Positions 33,859 to 43,995 of a DNA stretch of 64,000 bases are shown in pieces; the first letter of the stretch is position 1; every line of letters starts with the position of its first letter. The DNA comes from Hahella sp. CCB-MM4 (lineage in GTDB: Bacteria; Pseudomonadota; Gammaproteobacteria; Pseudomonadales; Oleiphilaceae): assembly GCF_002260525.1 (NCBI RefSeq), contig NZ_MRYI01000009.1, positions 124,001-188,000 of the forward strand, in the 5' to 3' direction. The translations under genes and the position numbers were made by a program. Below the pieces are notes generated by a model. That model was not told the origin of the DNA, searched no databases, and worked only from the letters and a program-made list of their open reading frames with translations.

Positions 33859-36072
33859 ATGACTGATCACCGCCTGAATGAATTGTTGAACGCCCAATGC
33901 GCGCTCCCGTTTGATCTGCTGGGAATGCGCAAGACCTCCAGCGGAGTGACTATCACCTGCTGGTTCCCCGGTGCCACCAGGGTCGAAGCCGTAAGTTGGC
34001 TGCCGATTTACGAACCTGAAGAACGGGTCAGCCGGGTCATGGAACCCCTGCATGAAGACGGCCTGTTTCAGTTGAAACTCAAAACTTCTGACGCACTGGT
34101 CGCGGAATCCTCTCACTGCCGTTTCCGGGTTGAGTACGGAGACAAGGTCTACGATAAGCTCGATCCGTATCAGTTCAGCGATATCACTTTCCATGACTTT
34201 CACTATGACGCTGCCACGCTTTATCGAAATCAGGGGGCTCATCTGAGTTCAAGGGAAATTCAGGGCCAAATGGTCGAAGGCGTGCGTTTTGCCGTGTATG
34301 CGCCCCATGCCAGATCAGTGAGTGTGGTGGGAGACTTTAATCATTGGGACGGTCGGATACATCCTATGGGCGCCAGTGGTGATGGCATCTGGCGACTGTT
34401 TATACCGGATTCCAGATTAGGGGACCGCTATAAATTTGAAATCAAGAGCCAGCAGGGTGACCTGTTGCCCCATAAGGTCGATCCGATGGCTTTCTCCATC
34501 GATCAGCATCCTTCATTCGCCTGCGTGGTATACGACCATCAGCGTTACCAATGGCAGGATCTGGCCTGGCAGGAAAAGGAGGTAACGTCCCACCTCAGTG
34601 CGCCTATCAATATTTATGAAGTGCATATGGGATCCTGGCGGTTTCAGGATGGGCGGCCAATGTCCTATCAGGAATTGACCCGTGAATTGATTCCCTATGT
34701 CCAGGAGATGGGTTATACCCATATTGAATTGTTGCCGATCTCCGAATATCCCTATGGAGCCTCCTGGGGATATCAGCCTGTCGGACTGTTTGCCCCGACC
34801 AGCCGCTATGGTTCACCTGATGACTTCAAGGCCTTTGTCGATGCCTGCCATCAAGCTGGCATCGGAGTGATTCTGGACTGGGTGCCGGCGCATTTCCCCA
34901 CCGACAGTCACGGCTTGTCCAACTTTGACGGTACGCCTTTGTACGAGTACCCGGACCCACGTAAAGGGTGGCATCAGGAGTGGAATTCGCTGATCTATGA
35001 CTATGGACGTGAGCATGTCTGCCAGTTCCTGATCAGCAACGCTTTGTACTGGTTCGATTGTTTTCACATTGATGGGATACGGGTGGACGCGGTGGCTTCC
35101 ATGCTGTATCTGGATTATTCCCGCAAAGACGGCGAGTGGGTGGCTAACCAGTTTGGTGGGAATCATAATCTTGAAGCTATCGCCTTTATTAAGCGGCTCA
35201 ACGAAACTATCTACCTCAATTACCCCAAGGCTATGACCATCGCAGAAGAGTCGACAGCGTTTCCCGGTGTGTCCAAGCCGACCTTTGAGGGTGGGCTGGG
35301 TTTCGGATTTAAATGGAACATGGGGTGGATGAACGACAGCCTGCGCTATATGTCCCGTGACCATATATATCGCAAGTATCATCACAATGAACTGACATTC
35401 GGCATGATGTATGCCTTTTCAGAGCATTTTGTTTTGCCGCTTTCCCACGATGAAGTGGTGCATGGAAAACGTTCTCTGTTATACAAGATGCCGGGGGATG
35501 AATGGCAGAAGTTTGCCAATCTGCGGGCCTTTAGCGCCTACCTTTATGCGCACCCTGGCAAGATGTTGAACTTCATGGGGAGTGAGATCGCCCAGTCCAA
35601 CGAATGGGATTTTAATCGCCCGTTATCCTGGGAGTTACTTGAGTATGAACTGCACCAGGGGCAACAAAAGGTCATCCGGGATCTAAATCACCTTTATCGA
35701 AATGAGCCCTGCCTGTATGAACAGGACTTTCATCCCGACGGTTTTCGTTGGCTGGCTCCGGATGACAGTGGCAATAGTGTGTTATCGATGATTCGATTCG
35801 CGACAAACCGTGATGATCATCTGATTATTCTGATTAACATGACGCCAATGCCTCGTGAACATTATGCGATTGGTGTTCCCCGGAACTGCCATTACAAGGT
35901 GGTGCTTAATACAGATTCGGTTTATTACGGAGGGAGTAACTATCCAGTGGGCGATGATTTTCGCCCGGCGGAAAAGGCTTTGCATCAACAACCTTATTCC
36001 ATCGCACTGAATATTCCTCCACTGTCCGCCGTCATATTGAAGCCACAACCGGACAACCAGACGGGCAAATAG
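33859..36072 (+). CDS. glgB: GlgB, 1,4-alpha-glucan branching enzyme
   Basis: A 737-residue GH13 branching enzyme. Residues 1-115 form an extra N-terminal module, then a CBM48 domain (FAVYAPHARSVSVVGDFNHW, about 135-225) and the catalytic barrel from about 245. Catalytic motifs are GVILDWVPAHFP, GIRVDAVASMLY with the nucleophile Asp, TIAEESTAFP with the Glu, and LPLSHDEVVHGK with the transition-state Asp. Length matches the E. coli type. GGGAT precedes the ATG. It lies 79 bases downstream of the GH15-like gene and is followed by glgX. Confidence 0.96.
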   Translation: MTDHRLNELLNAQCALPFDLLGMRKTSSGVTITCWFPGATRVEAVSWLPIYEPEERVSRVMEPLHEDGLFQLKLKTSDALVAESSHCRFRVEYGDKVYDKLDPYQFSDITFHDFHYDAATLYRNQGAHLSSREIQGQMVEGVRFAVYAPHARSVSVVGDFNHWDGRIHPMGASGDGIWRLFIPDSRLGDRYKFEIKSQQGDLLPHKVDPMAFSIDQHPSFACVVYDHQRYQWQDLAWQEKEVTSHLSAPINIYEVHMGSWRFQDGRPMSYQELTRELIPYVQEMGYTHIELLPISEYPYGASWGYQPVGLFAPTSRYGSPDDFKAFVDACHQAGIGVILDWVPAHFPTDSHGLSNFDGTPLYEYPDPRKGWHQEWNSLIYDYGREHVCQFLISNALYWFDCFHIDGIRVDAVASMLYLDYSRKDGEWVANQFGGNHNLEAIAFIKRLNETIYLNYPKAMTIAEESTAFPGVSKPTFEGGLGFGFKWNMGWMNDSLRYMSRDHIYRKYHHNELTFGMMYAFSEHFVLPLSHDEVVHGKRSLLYKMPGDEWQKFANLRAFSAYLYAHPGKMLNFMGSEIAQSNEWDFNRPLSWELLEYELHQGQQKVIRDLNHLYRNEPCLYEQDFHPDGFRWLAPDDSGNSVLSMIRFATNRDDHLIILINMTPMPREHYAIGVPRNCHYKVVLNTDSVYYGGSNYPVGDDFRPAEKALHQQPYSIALNIPPLSAVILKPQPDNQTGK

Positions 36073-36098
36073 ATGGGCCACCAGATGAGCAACCAGAG
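36051..36098. repeat. Four 12-bp tandem units spanning the glgB stop
   Basis: Units ggacaaccagac, gggcaaatagat, gggccaccagat and gagcaaccagag run without gaps from the last codons of glgB through its TAG stop into a 14-codon open frame that ends over the glgX start. Confidence 0.8.
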
Positions 36099-36109
36099 CA
36101 GCGACAGTC

Positions 36110-38317
36110 TTGAATAATCGACTGCGAACGCCAAAGCCGCCTCCTTTAGGGGCGACGTTGTCTGATAGCGGGTGTCATTTCGCGATATATAGCGAGTCCG
36201 CAACGGCTATTCAGCTCTGCCTGTTTGATTCTGACGGCAGGGAACAGCCTGTGCCCATGAAATACCGCCATGGAGGATTGTGGTATACCCATGTCGAGGG
36301 GATTGTAGAAGGGCAGGCCTATGGCTATCGCGTTGATCAACCGGCGGGAAAAGTTGGGAATGCTAATAAGCTGTTGCTTGATCCCTATGCCAAAGCATTG
36401 ACTGGGCCGGTCACCTGGTATGAAGAATTTCTTTGGCAGCATGATTGGGAACAGGTGGACAGTGCTCGATATCTACCCAAAGCGATCGTCAAATCCATAC
36501 CTGCGCTTGATACCGGTCCGGTTTCTTTACCGCCGCAGGACCGCATTATCTACGAACTGCATGTCAAAGGATTCACCCAACAACATCCGGAAATCCCCCT
36601 GGAGCACCGTGGAAAATATCTAGGGCTTGGCCACCCGCAAGTGATTCGTTATCTGCAGTCATTAGGGGTGACCAGTATACAGCTCATGCCATGCTTCAGC
36701 TTTATGGACGAAGCCCGGCTGATCTCCCTGGGACTGGTCAATTACTGGGGCTATAACCCGATTAATTTCTTCACGCCGGACTGGCGATATGCGCTGAAAG
36801 ACCCGGTGGCAGAGTTCCAGTGGATGGTGCAACAGCTCCATCAGGCAGGATTCGAGGTGATTCTTGATGTGGTATACAACCACACAGCCGAAGGCGGATT
36901 GAACGAAGGGATGCTCAGCTTCAAAGGGATCGACAGCTCATACTACCGTATGGAGGCTGATACTTCGCATCAAACCGACATTGAACAGTCTGGTCAGAAT
37001 CCTCAATCACCCCAGGCAAAGTATCAGAATTTTTCCGGATGCGGTAACAGCTTGCAGACGGAACATCCGATGGTGCTGCAGCTGGTCATGGATTCACTCC
37101 GCCATTGGGTGACAGCATTTGGCATCGATGGTTTCCGGTTTGATCTCGCGGCAAGTTTGATGCGGCAAGGGGAATCGATTTCAAAGAACACGCCGTTGCT
37201 GCAGGCGATTGCCCAGGATCCTGCACTGCGTGACCGGGTGTTGATTGCTGAACCCTGGGATCTTGGGCCCAATGGTTATCAGTTGGGAACGTTTCCCCGT
37301 GAATGGCTGGAAGTAAACGATCACTACCGGGATTTTGTCAGGGGATTCTGGAAGGCGGATCCGGTAGGAGTAGCCGGGCTTAGTACCCGCTTAATGGGAT
37401 CACGGGATATATTTAACAAGATGAATCGCTCTCATGCTTGTAGTGTGAATCATGTAACCTACCATGACGGATTCACATTGCAGGATCTTGTGTCCTATCG
37501 TCGGCGACATAACGCTGCCAACGGAGAGCAGGGGAGTGACGGGCATAGCCACAATCTGAGTTGTAATCATGGCGTGGAAGGTGACACCGACGACCCGGAA
37601 ATCCTGAAGCAACGTGAACGCCATCGAAGAAACCTGTTGATGACGCTGCTGATTTCCAGAGGCACTCCCCATCTATTGGCGGGGGACGAATTCGGCAACA
37701 GTCAGCAGGGAAATAACAATGCCTATTGCCAGGATAATCCGACGTCCTGGCTGGATTGGGGGCTACTGGAATCCAGGACCTCATTGGTGCACTTTGTCAG
37801 TCAACTGATCAGAATCCGCCAGTCCCTGTTCACCCTCAATGACCTGCAGTTGCCCGACGAAGCATTCCACGAAGTCTTTTTTTCCGATGGACGAGATTCG
37901 GATACGTTAGAGATCAATGACCAGCTATGTTGGTTAGATCAGTATGGCAAGCCCATGGAAGACGCTCAGTGGCATAATCCTGACCAGCGATTCATCGCAC
38001 TGTTGATTCAAAGAACTGCTGATGGACAGAGGGATGCCTGGCTGTTGGCTGTCAACGGCAGTGAAGACAGCGTGGAATTTGCGCCTCACGATTGTCAGGG
38101 AATTCGCTGGGAGCAGGTTATCGCCTCTTCGTCTCATGGCGAGGATTATGGTGAAGAATATGACGAGAAACCTGAAAAAAGTGATGACGAGAACGATGAA
38201 AAGAAAAGTGACGGCATAGATGGCTCCGCCGACATCCGCTCGCGGATTTTCGTAGAGTCTTTTAGCGTTTCGCTATGGCGCCAGGAGGGGCTACCGAATC
38301 CTGTTAACAAGCGCTGA
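36110..38317 (+). CDS. glgX: GlgX, glycogen debranching enzyme
   Basis: A 735-residue GH13 isoamylase-type enzyme that hydrolyses alpha-1,6 branches of phosphorylase-trimmed glycogen. It begins at a TTG; family homology starts at residue 8 (PKPPPLGATLSDSGCHFAIY), so the N-terminus is complete and no in-frame ATG fits. Motifs are VILDVVYNHTAEG, IDGFRFDLAASLM with the nucleophile, LIAEPWDLG with the acid, and NHVTYHDGFTLQDLV. A 14-codon frame from 36073 ends at 36115-36117, overlapping the TTG, which suggests translational coupling in place of a good ribosome-binding site. The C-terminus has an acidic Asp/Glu/Lys-rich insertion near residue 690. Confidence 0.94.
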   Translation: MNNRLRTPKPPPLGATLSDSGCHFAIYSESATAIQLCLFDSDGREQPVPMKYRHGGLWYTHVEGIVEGQAYGYRVDQPAGKVGNANKLLLDPYAKALTGPVTWYEEFLWQHDWEQVDSARYLPKAIVKSIPALDTGPVSLPPQDRIIYELHVKGFTQQHPEIPLEHRGKYLGLGHPQVIRYLQSLGVTSIQLMPCFSFMDEARLISLGLVNYWGYNPINFFTPDWRYALKDPVAEFQWMVQQLHQAGFEVILDVVYNHTAEGGLNEGMLSFKGIDSSYYRMEADTSHQTDIEQSGQNPQSPQAKYQNFSGCGNSLQTEHPMVLQLVMDSLRHWVTAFGIDGFRFDLAASLMRQGESISKNTPLLQAIAQDPALRDRVLIAEPWDLGPNGYQLGTFPREWLEVNDHYRDFVRGFWKADPVGVAGLSTRLMGSRDIFNKMNRSHACSVNHVTYHDGFTLQDLVSYRRRHNAANGEQGSDGHSHNLSCNHGVEGDTDDPEILKQRERHRRNLLMTLLISRGTPHLLAGDEFGNSQQGNNNAYCQDNPTSWLDWGLLESRTSLVHFVSQLIRIRQSLFTLNDLQLPDEAFHEVFFSDGRDSDTLEINDQLCWLDQYGKPMEDAQWHNPDQRFIALLIQRTADGQRDAWLLAVNGSEDSVEFAPHDCQGIRWEQVIASSSHGEDYGEEYDEKPEKSDDENDEKKSDGIDGSADIRSRIFVESFSVSLWRQEGLPNPVNKR

Positions 38318-38382
38318 GTAATAAAGTGCCGTACAAGGAAGATCAATAATGATATGTGAACAGGGATGTCGGAGTGTCGTAA

Positions 38383-40080
<1,698 letters not shown>

Positions 40081-40100
40081 TCTTTGAGGTGCATGGGAAA

Positions 40101-40195
40101 GGGCGGACACATAGGTCCGCCCCTACATAGAGCCTTATCTCGGGCATGTGTGCGTCGCCAACCCCACATGTAGGGGCGCACCTGCGTGTGCGCCC
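40101..40195. repeat. Inverted pair of REP-like palindromes between pgm and glgC
   Basis: Two hairpins in opposite orientation fill the convergent gap. The first (40101-40127) is built on gggcggac and gtccgcccctaca, the second (40169-40195) on tgtaggggcgcac and gtgcgccc. Both end in the same TGTAGGGGCG core. This is the layout of a BIME-type REP pair, a class mobilised by RAYT transposases. It may also terminate both converging transcripts. Confidence 0.85.
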
Positions 40196-40215
40196 TCGCT
40201 CTTGTCCCGATCCCC

Positions 40216-41490
40216 CTACAACTTTTCCAACATATCCGGGGTGACCAAAACAATCCCGTCTTCATTGCGGTAAAACCGTTTCGCATCCTCTTCCGCATTC
40301 TCACCAATAATGGTGCCTTGAGGCACCTGGCAATGGGCATCCAACACCACCCGGTTCAGACGGCAATGACGACCGATATCGCAATTAGGCAGAATCACGG
40401 ATTCATTGATGCTGGCGTAAGAGTTCACCCGAACATTATTGAAGAGAATACTCTGGGTAACGGTGCCACCGGATACCACGCATCCGGCTGAAACCACCGA
40501 GTTCAGCGCACTGCCCACACGGTCATCTTTGTTATGGTTGAACTTGGCGGCCGGACGTTGATAGTGCATGGTTCGTATGGGCCAGGAATCATCATAGAGG
40601 TCCAGGCGCGGAACCAGACGGGTCAGGTCCATGTTGGCTTCCCAGTAAGCGGTAAGGGTTCCCACATCGCGCCAGTAAGGTTCAGTGGGGTATTCTGTGT
40701 TGGGAATACAACTGTTCTCAAAGTGGTGGGCCTTACAGATTCCATGGCCGATCATTGATGGAATAATATCCTTGCCAAAATCGTGGCTGGAGTCGGGGGA
40801 GGCTGCATCATTTTTTAGCTTTTCAGTAATCTGCTGAGCGTTGAAAATGTAAATGCCCATGCTGGCCAGACAGCGTCCCGGTTTGCCTGGAATTTCCGGC
40901 GGGTCTTTGGGTTTCTCCACGAAGCTGACGATATTATTGTCACCATCAACCCCCATAATACCAAAGCCTTTGGCCTCTTCTTTATCAACCTCTATGCAGG
41001 CGACAGTAAGATCTGCTTCCGAATCAATATGATCTTTCAGCATCAGGCTGTAGTCCTGTTTATAGACATGATCCCCTGCCAGAATCAGTATGTATTCCAG
41101 ACCCAGAGGTTTGATCAGGGCCAGGTTCTGATACACGGCATCAGCCGTTCCCTGGTACCAGGCATGCTCGTCAGTCTGTTGCTGGGCAGGCCAGAGCTCG
41201 ATGAATTCGTTAAAGTCGGGGCGCAGGAAGTTCCATCCCCGTTGTACATGCTGGTTCAGGGTATGTGATCGGTATTGGGTCAGGACGGCAATCCGGCGGA
41301 CACCGCTGTTAACGCAGTTGGAGAGAGGGAAATCAATGATTTTAAATTTTCCCGCAATCGGGACGGCGGGTTTCGATCGATGATCGGTGAGTTGCATAAG
41401 CCTTGAGCCCCGTCCGCCGGCCAGTATCAGAGCCAGCGTTTTACTTAGGGCATTGTTGAGGTCGGTGCTTGTTTCGGCTTTCTTATTCAT
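40216..41490 (-). CDS. glgC: GlgC, glucose-1-phosphate adenylyltransferase
   Basis: A 424-residue ADP-glucose pyrophosphorylase, the committing step of glycogen synthesis. The nucleotidyl-transferase motif is LALILAGGRGSRLMQLT, followed by the substrate segment SKPAVPIAGKFKIIDFPLSN and later the glucose-1-P-binding FVEKPKDPP. The C-terminal 130 residues form the left-handed beta-helix (SILFNNVRVNSYASINES, LPNCDIGRHCRLNRVVLD). GGAG lies 7 bases before the ATG. It is divergent from glgA and convergent with pgm. Confidence 0.96.
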   Translation of the reverse strand: MNKKAETSTDLNNALSKTLALILAGGRGSRLMQLTDHRSKPAVPIAGKFKIIDFPLSNCVNSGVRRIAVLTQYRSHTLNQHVQRGWNFLRPDFNEFIELWPAQQQTDEHAWYQGTADAVYQNLALIKPLGLEYILILAGDHVYKQDYSLMLKDHIDSEADLTVACIEVDKEEAKGFGIMGVDGDNNIVSFVEKPKDPPEIPGKPGRCLASMGIYIFNAQQITEKLKNDAASPDSSHDFGKDIIPSMIGHGICKAHHFENSCIPNTEYPTEPYWRDVGTLTAYWEANMDLTRLVPRLDLYDDSWPIRTMHYQRPAAKFNHNKDDRVGSALNSVVSAGCVVSGGTVTQSILFNNVRVNSYASINESVILPNCDIGRHCRLNRVVLDAHCQVPQGTIIGENAEEDAKRFYRNEDGIVLVTPDMLEKL

Positions 41491-41802
41491 TGTCGCTCTC
41501 CATAGGGACTCACAGCCTGCGTTGATGTCTGGCTTGCTGTGTTTGAAGAATAGGGTTCCTCATAAAAGAGTAGACCATAGAATATCTTGGATGAAGGAGC
41601 CGCTTGCCCGATGTCAGCGTTGAGAAGTATTCGCGAACGGGTACGGGTGGAGAGAGCTCTTAGAAAGAGTACTCTTCGAATGTCCTGTTCAGTTTGCCGG
41701 TGGGTTCGGTTAGAGTTCATGTTCTGACTAAGACGGACTTGTCTAAGAAACTCAGGTCTTAGCAGAAAACGAATTGGATTAACCGTCCGGGAAAAGACAT
41801 CT
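41491..41802. promoter_or_regulatory. glgC-glgA divergent promoter region
   Basis: No gene is visible in these 312 bases. Two short perfect palindromes, AGAGCTCT (41653-41660) and AGAGTACTCT (41666-41675), stand six bases apart and could bind a dimeric regulator of the two genes. Confidence 0.4.
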
Positions 41803-43239
41803 ATGAAAGTTCTCATCGTTGCGTCAGAAGTGTTTCCTCTCGTCAAGACAGGGGGGCTTGCCGATGTGGCGGGCACACTGCCAAAAGCCCTCATTGCGAA
41901 GGGCTGTGACGCAAGGATCATGTTGCCTGCCTATCCAGGCATCGTAGATAAGTTGGTCGATGTCAAACAGGGCCCAAACTTAGGTGACCCTTACGGCTTT
42001 GGCGAGGTACGTCTGCTCACCGGTAAGTCCCCTGAACATAGCACACCCTACTGGCTGGTGGATAGTCCACCTTTGTTTAACCGGCCTGGGGGGCCATACT
42101 TGAACGATCAGGGCCGTGATCATCATGATAATCATCGTCGATTCGCCACGCTTTCCTGGGCTGCCGCCATGGTTGCCCAGCATGGCAAACTGCTTGGATG
42201 GCAACCGGATATCGTGCACGCCAATGATTGGCAGGCCGGGCTGATTCCTGCCTACCTGAGAACCTGGAAACAAAAGCACCCTCCCGTGGTTTTCACCATC
42301 CACAACCTGCAGTTCACGGGGATGTTCAGCTATCAGCAGTTTTTGGAGCTGGGGTTGCCGGAATCAGAGTACCGACTGGAAGGCATGGAATACTATGGGC
42401 ACTTTTCCATGTTGAAAGCCGCGATCCAATACAGTGATGCCATCACGACAGTCAGCCCAACATATGCCCAGGAAATTCAGACCCCGGGATTCGGTTGTGG
42501 CCTGGATGGATTGTTAAGGGAAAAGTCTGACCGTCTGACCGGTATCCTGAATGGTGTTGACTACAGCTTATGGTCGCCGGAGGAGGACTCGCTGATCAAA
42601 GCTCGATACTCTGCCAAATCCTTCTCGGGTAAAACCAAAAACAAAACAGCTCTGCAAAAACAATGTGGGCTGGAAGTCTCTGCTCAAAAGCCACTCTTTG
42701 GCATCGTTAGCAGACTGAGTGAGCAAAAAGGGCTGGATCTGGTTCATCGACTCATTCCGTCCTTCGTCGAAAAAGGTGCGCAATTCGTTCTGTTGGGGTC
42801 TGGAGATCCCTACTTCGAAGGGGAGTTCAAAGCCCTCGCAGCCCAATACCCCGATCAGGTCTCCGTCACCGTCGGCTATGACGAACCTTATTCCCACCTC
42901 ATACAAGCCGCCTGCGATTTCTTGCTGGTTCCCTCACGCTTTGAGCCCTGCGGTCTCACCCAACTCTACGCTCTCCGTTACGGCACACTCCCCATCGTCC
43001 GCGCCACCGGCGGCCTCGCCGACTCCGTATGGGAAGGCGGCCCTGACCGGGAACAAACCGGCTTCGTGTTTTATCACTCTCACGTCGACGACCTAAGCTA
43101 CGCCATGGACCGGGCATTGACGCTGTATTCCAACCCCAAACTGCTAAGGCAGGTGCGGCAGAATGCCATGGCGCAAGACTTTAGTTGGGATAGGTCGGCT
43201 GGGGAGTATTTGGGGTTGTATGGGCGGTTGATGGGTTAA
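41803..43239 (+). CDS. glgA: GlgA, glycogen synthase
   Basis: A 478-residue GT5 glycosyltransferase using ADP-glucose. The N-terminal KTGGLADVAGTLPKAL motif binds the nucleotide sugar; other marks are HANDWQAGLIPAYL, GLDGLLREKSDRLTGILNGVD, IVSRLSEQKGLDL and the C-terminal ESRFEPCG-like LVPSRFEPCGLTQLYALRYG, the GT-B catalytic motif. Length is typical for bacterial GlgA. It faces away from glgC. A short AT-rich gap without a gene follows to 43470. Confidence 0.96.
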   Translation: MKVLIVASEVFPLVKTGGLADVAGTLPKALIAKGCDARIMLPAYPGIVDKLVDVKQGPNLGDPYGFGEVRLLTGKSPEHSTPYWLVDSPPLFNRPGGPYLNDQGRDHHDNHRRFATLSWAAAMVAQHGKLLGWQPDIVHANDWQAGLIPAYLRTWKQKHPPVVFTIHNLQFTGMFSYQQFLELGLPESEYRLEGMEYYGHFSMLKAAIQYSDAITTVSPTYAQEIQTPGFGCGLDGLLREKSDRLTGILNGVDYSLWSPEEDSLIKARYSAKSFSGKTKNKTALQKQCGLEVSAQKPLFGIVSRLSEQKGLDLVHRLIPSFVEKGAQFVLLGSGDPYFEGEFKALAAQYPDQVSVTVGYDEPYSHLIQAACDFLLVPSRFEPCGLTQLYALRYGTLPIVRATGGLADSVWEGGPDREQTGFVFYHSHVDDLSYAMDRALTLYSNPKLLRQVRQNAMAQDFSWDRSAGEYLGLYGRLMG

Positions 43240-43470
43240 TAAATAAGCCTTAATGCTTGGACTCTAAACATTTTTTAATAATTTTCTTGAAATGATTTTT
43301 TATCATCTTTAGACTTTATTCCCTTAAAAAGGAAGAATTACCTATGGACTGGGTTCCGCACGCCATGTCCATCTTGCTTCCTTCAGATTTGTCGGCTTTC
43401 TGGCCGGTAGTCATGACAGTTAGGCTGAAACACAGTATCTGTCTAGTCAAAATTTGTACCAGGGATCGCA

Positions 43471-43908
43471 ATGGATATAGCAAAGAAGTACAAATCAGGC
43501 CTCGCTGCATTTTTATTGGCAGCTGTCTCCGGATGGTATTTTTATATTAACCAGCCATCCAAAGCTGTTTCACAAAGTTTGGATGTCCAAACTGAAGACG
43601 TGGCTAAAATACCGGATCCTATGTCTAAAACTGAGGATGTCTCTTCTGAGGCTGTGCCCGAAAGTTTTCCTGTCCCAGCAAAAAAACTGCACCAAGTTAT
43701 TAATAATCAAAATGACTCCCCTGAAGCAGAAAGCTCTCTAAATGCCAAAATTGAGCATATGAATCAAGAGCTCGAAGCGATTGATGAGCAGCTATCTGCT
43801 ACTCCTTCAAGCAGCATGTCCAACGACCAGTATGAACAGAAAGACTCACTAGAACTTGAGTCAAGATTGTTGGCCATCAAAGAACATTTACGACCGAAAA
43901 CTCAATAA
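43471..43908 (+). CDS. Small membrane-anchored coiled-coil protein upstream of the RHS gene
   Basis: A 145-residue protein with a short basic N-terminus, one membrane segment (about residues 9-25, GLAAFLLAAVSGWYFYI), a Ser/Glu/Pro-rich linker and a helical, heptad-like C-terminal half (SLNAKIEHMNQELEAIDEQL, LELESRLLAIKEHL). I recognise no family. It is 87 bases upstream of the RHS gene on the same strand and may be an accessory such as an adaptor or export helper. Confidence 0.6.
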   Translation: MDIAKKYKSGLAAFLLAAVSGWYFYINQPSKAVSQSLDVQTEDVAKIPDPMSKTEDVSSEAVPESFPVPAKKLHQVINNQNDSPEAESSLNAKIEHMNQELEAIDEQLSATPSSSMSNDQYEQKDSLELESRLLAIKEHLRPKTQ

Positions 43909-43995
43909 GGTTGCCTGCTCTCGTCGACTAACAGCATCAGAGCACTCCCGGAATTTAAAAAGAATAGCCAATTAGGATACCGACAAGGACTCTCC

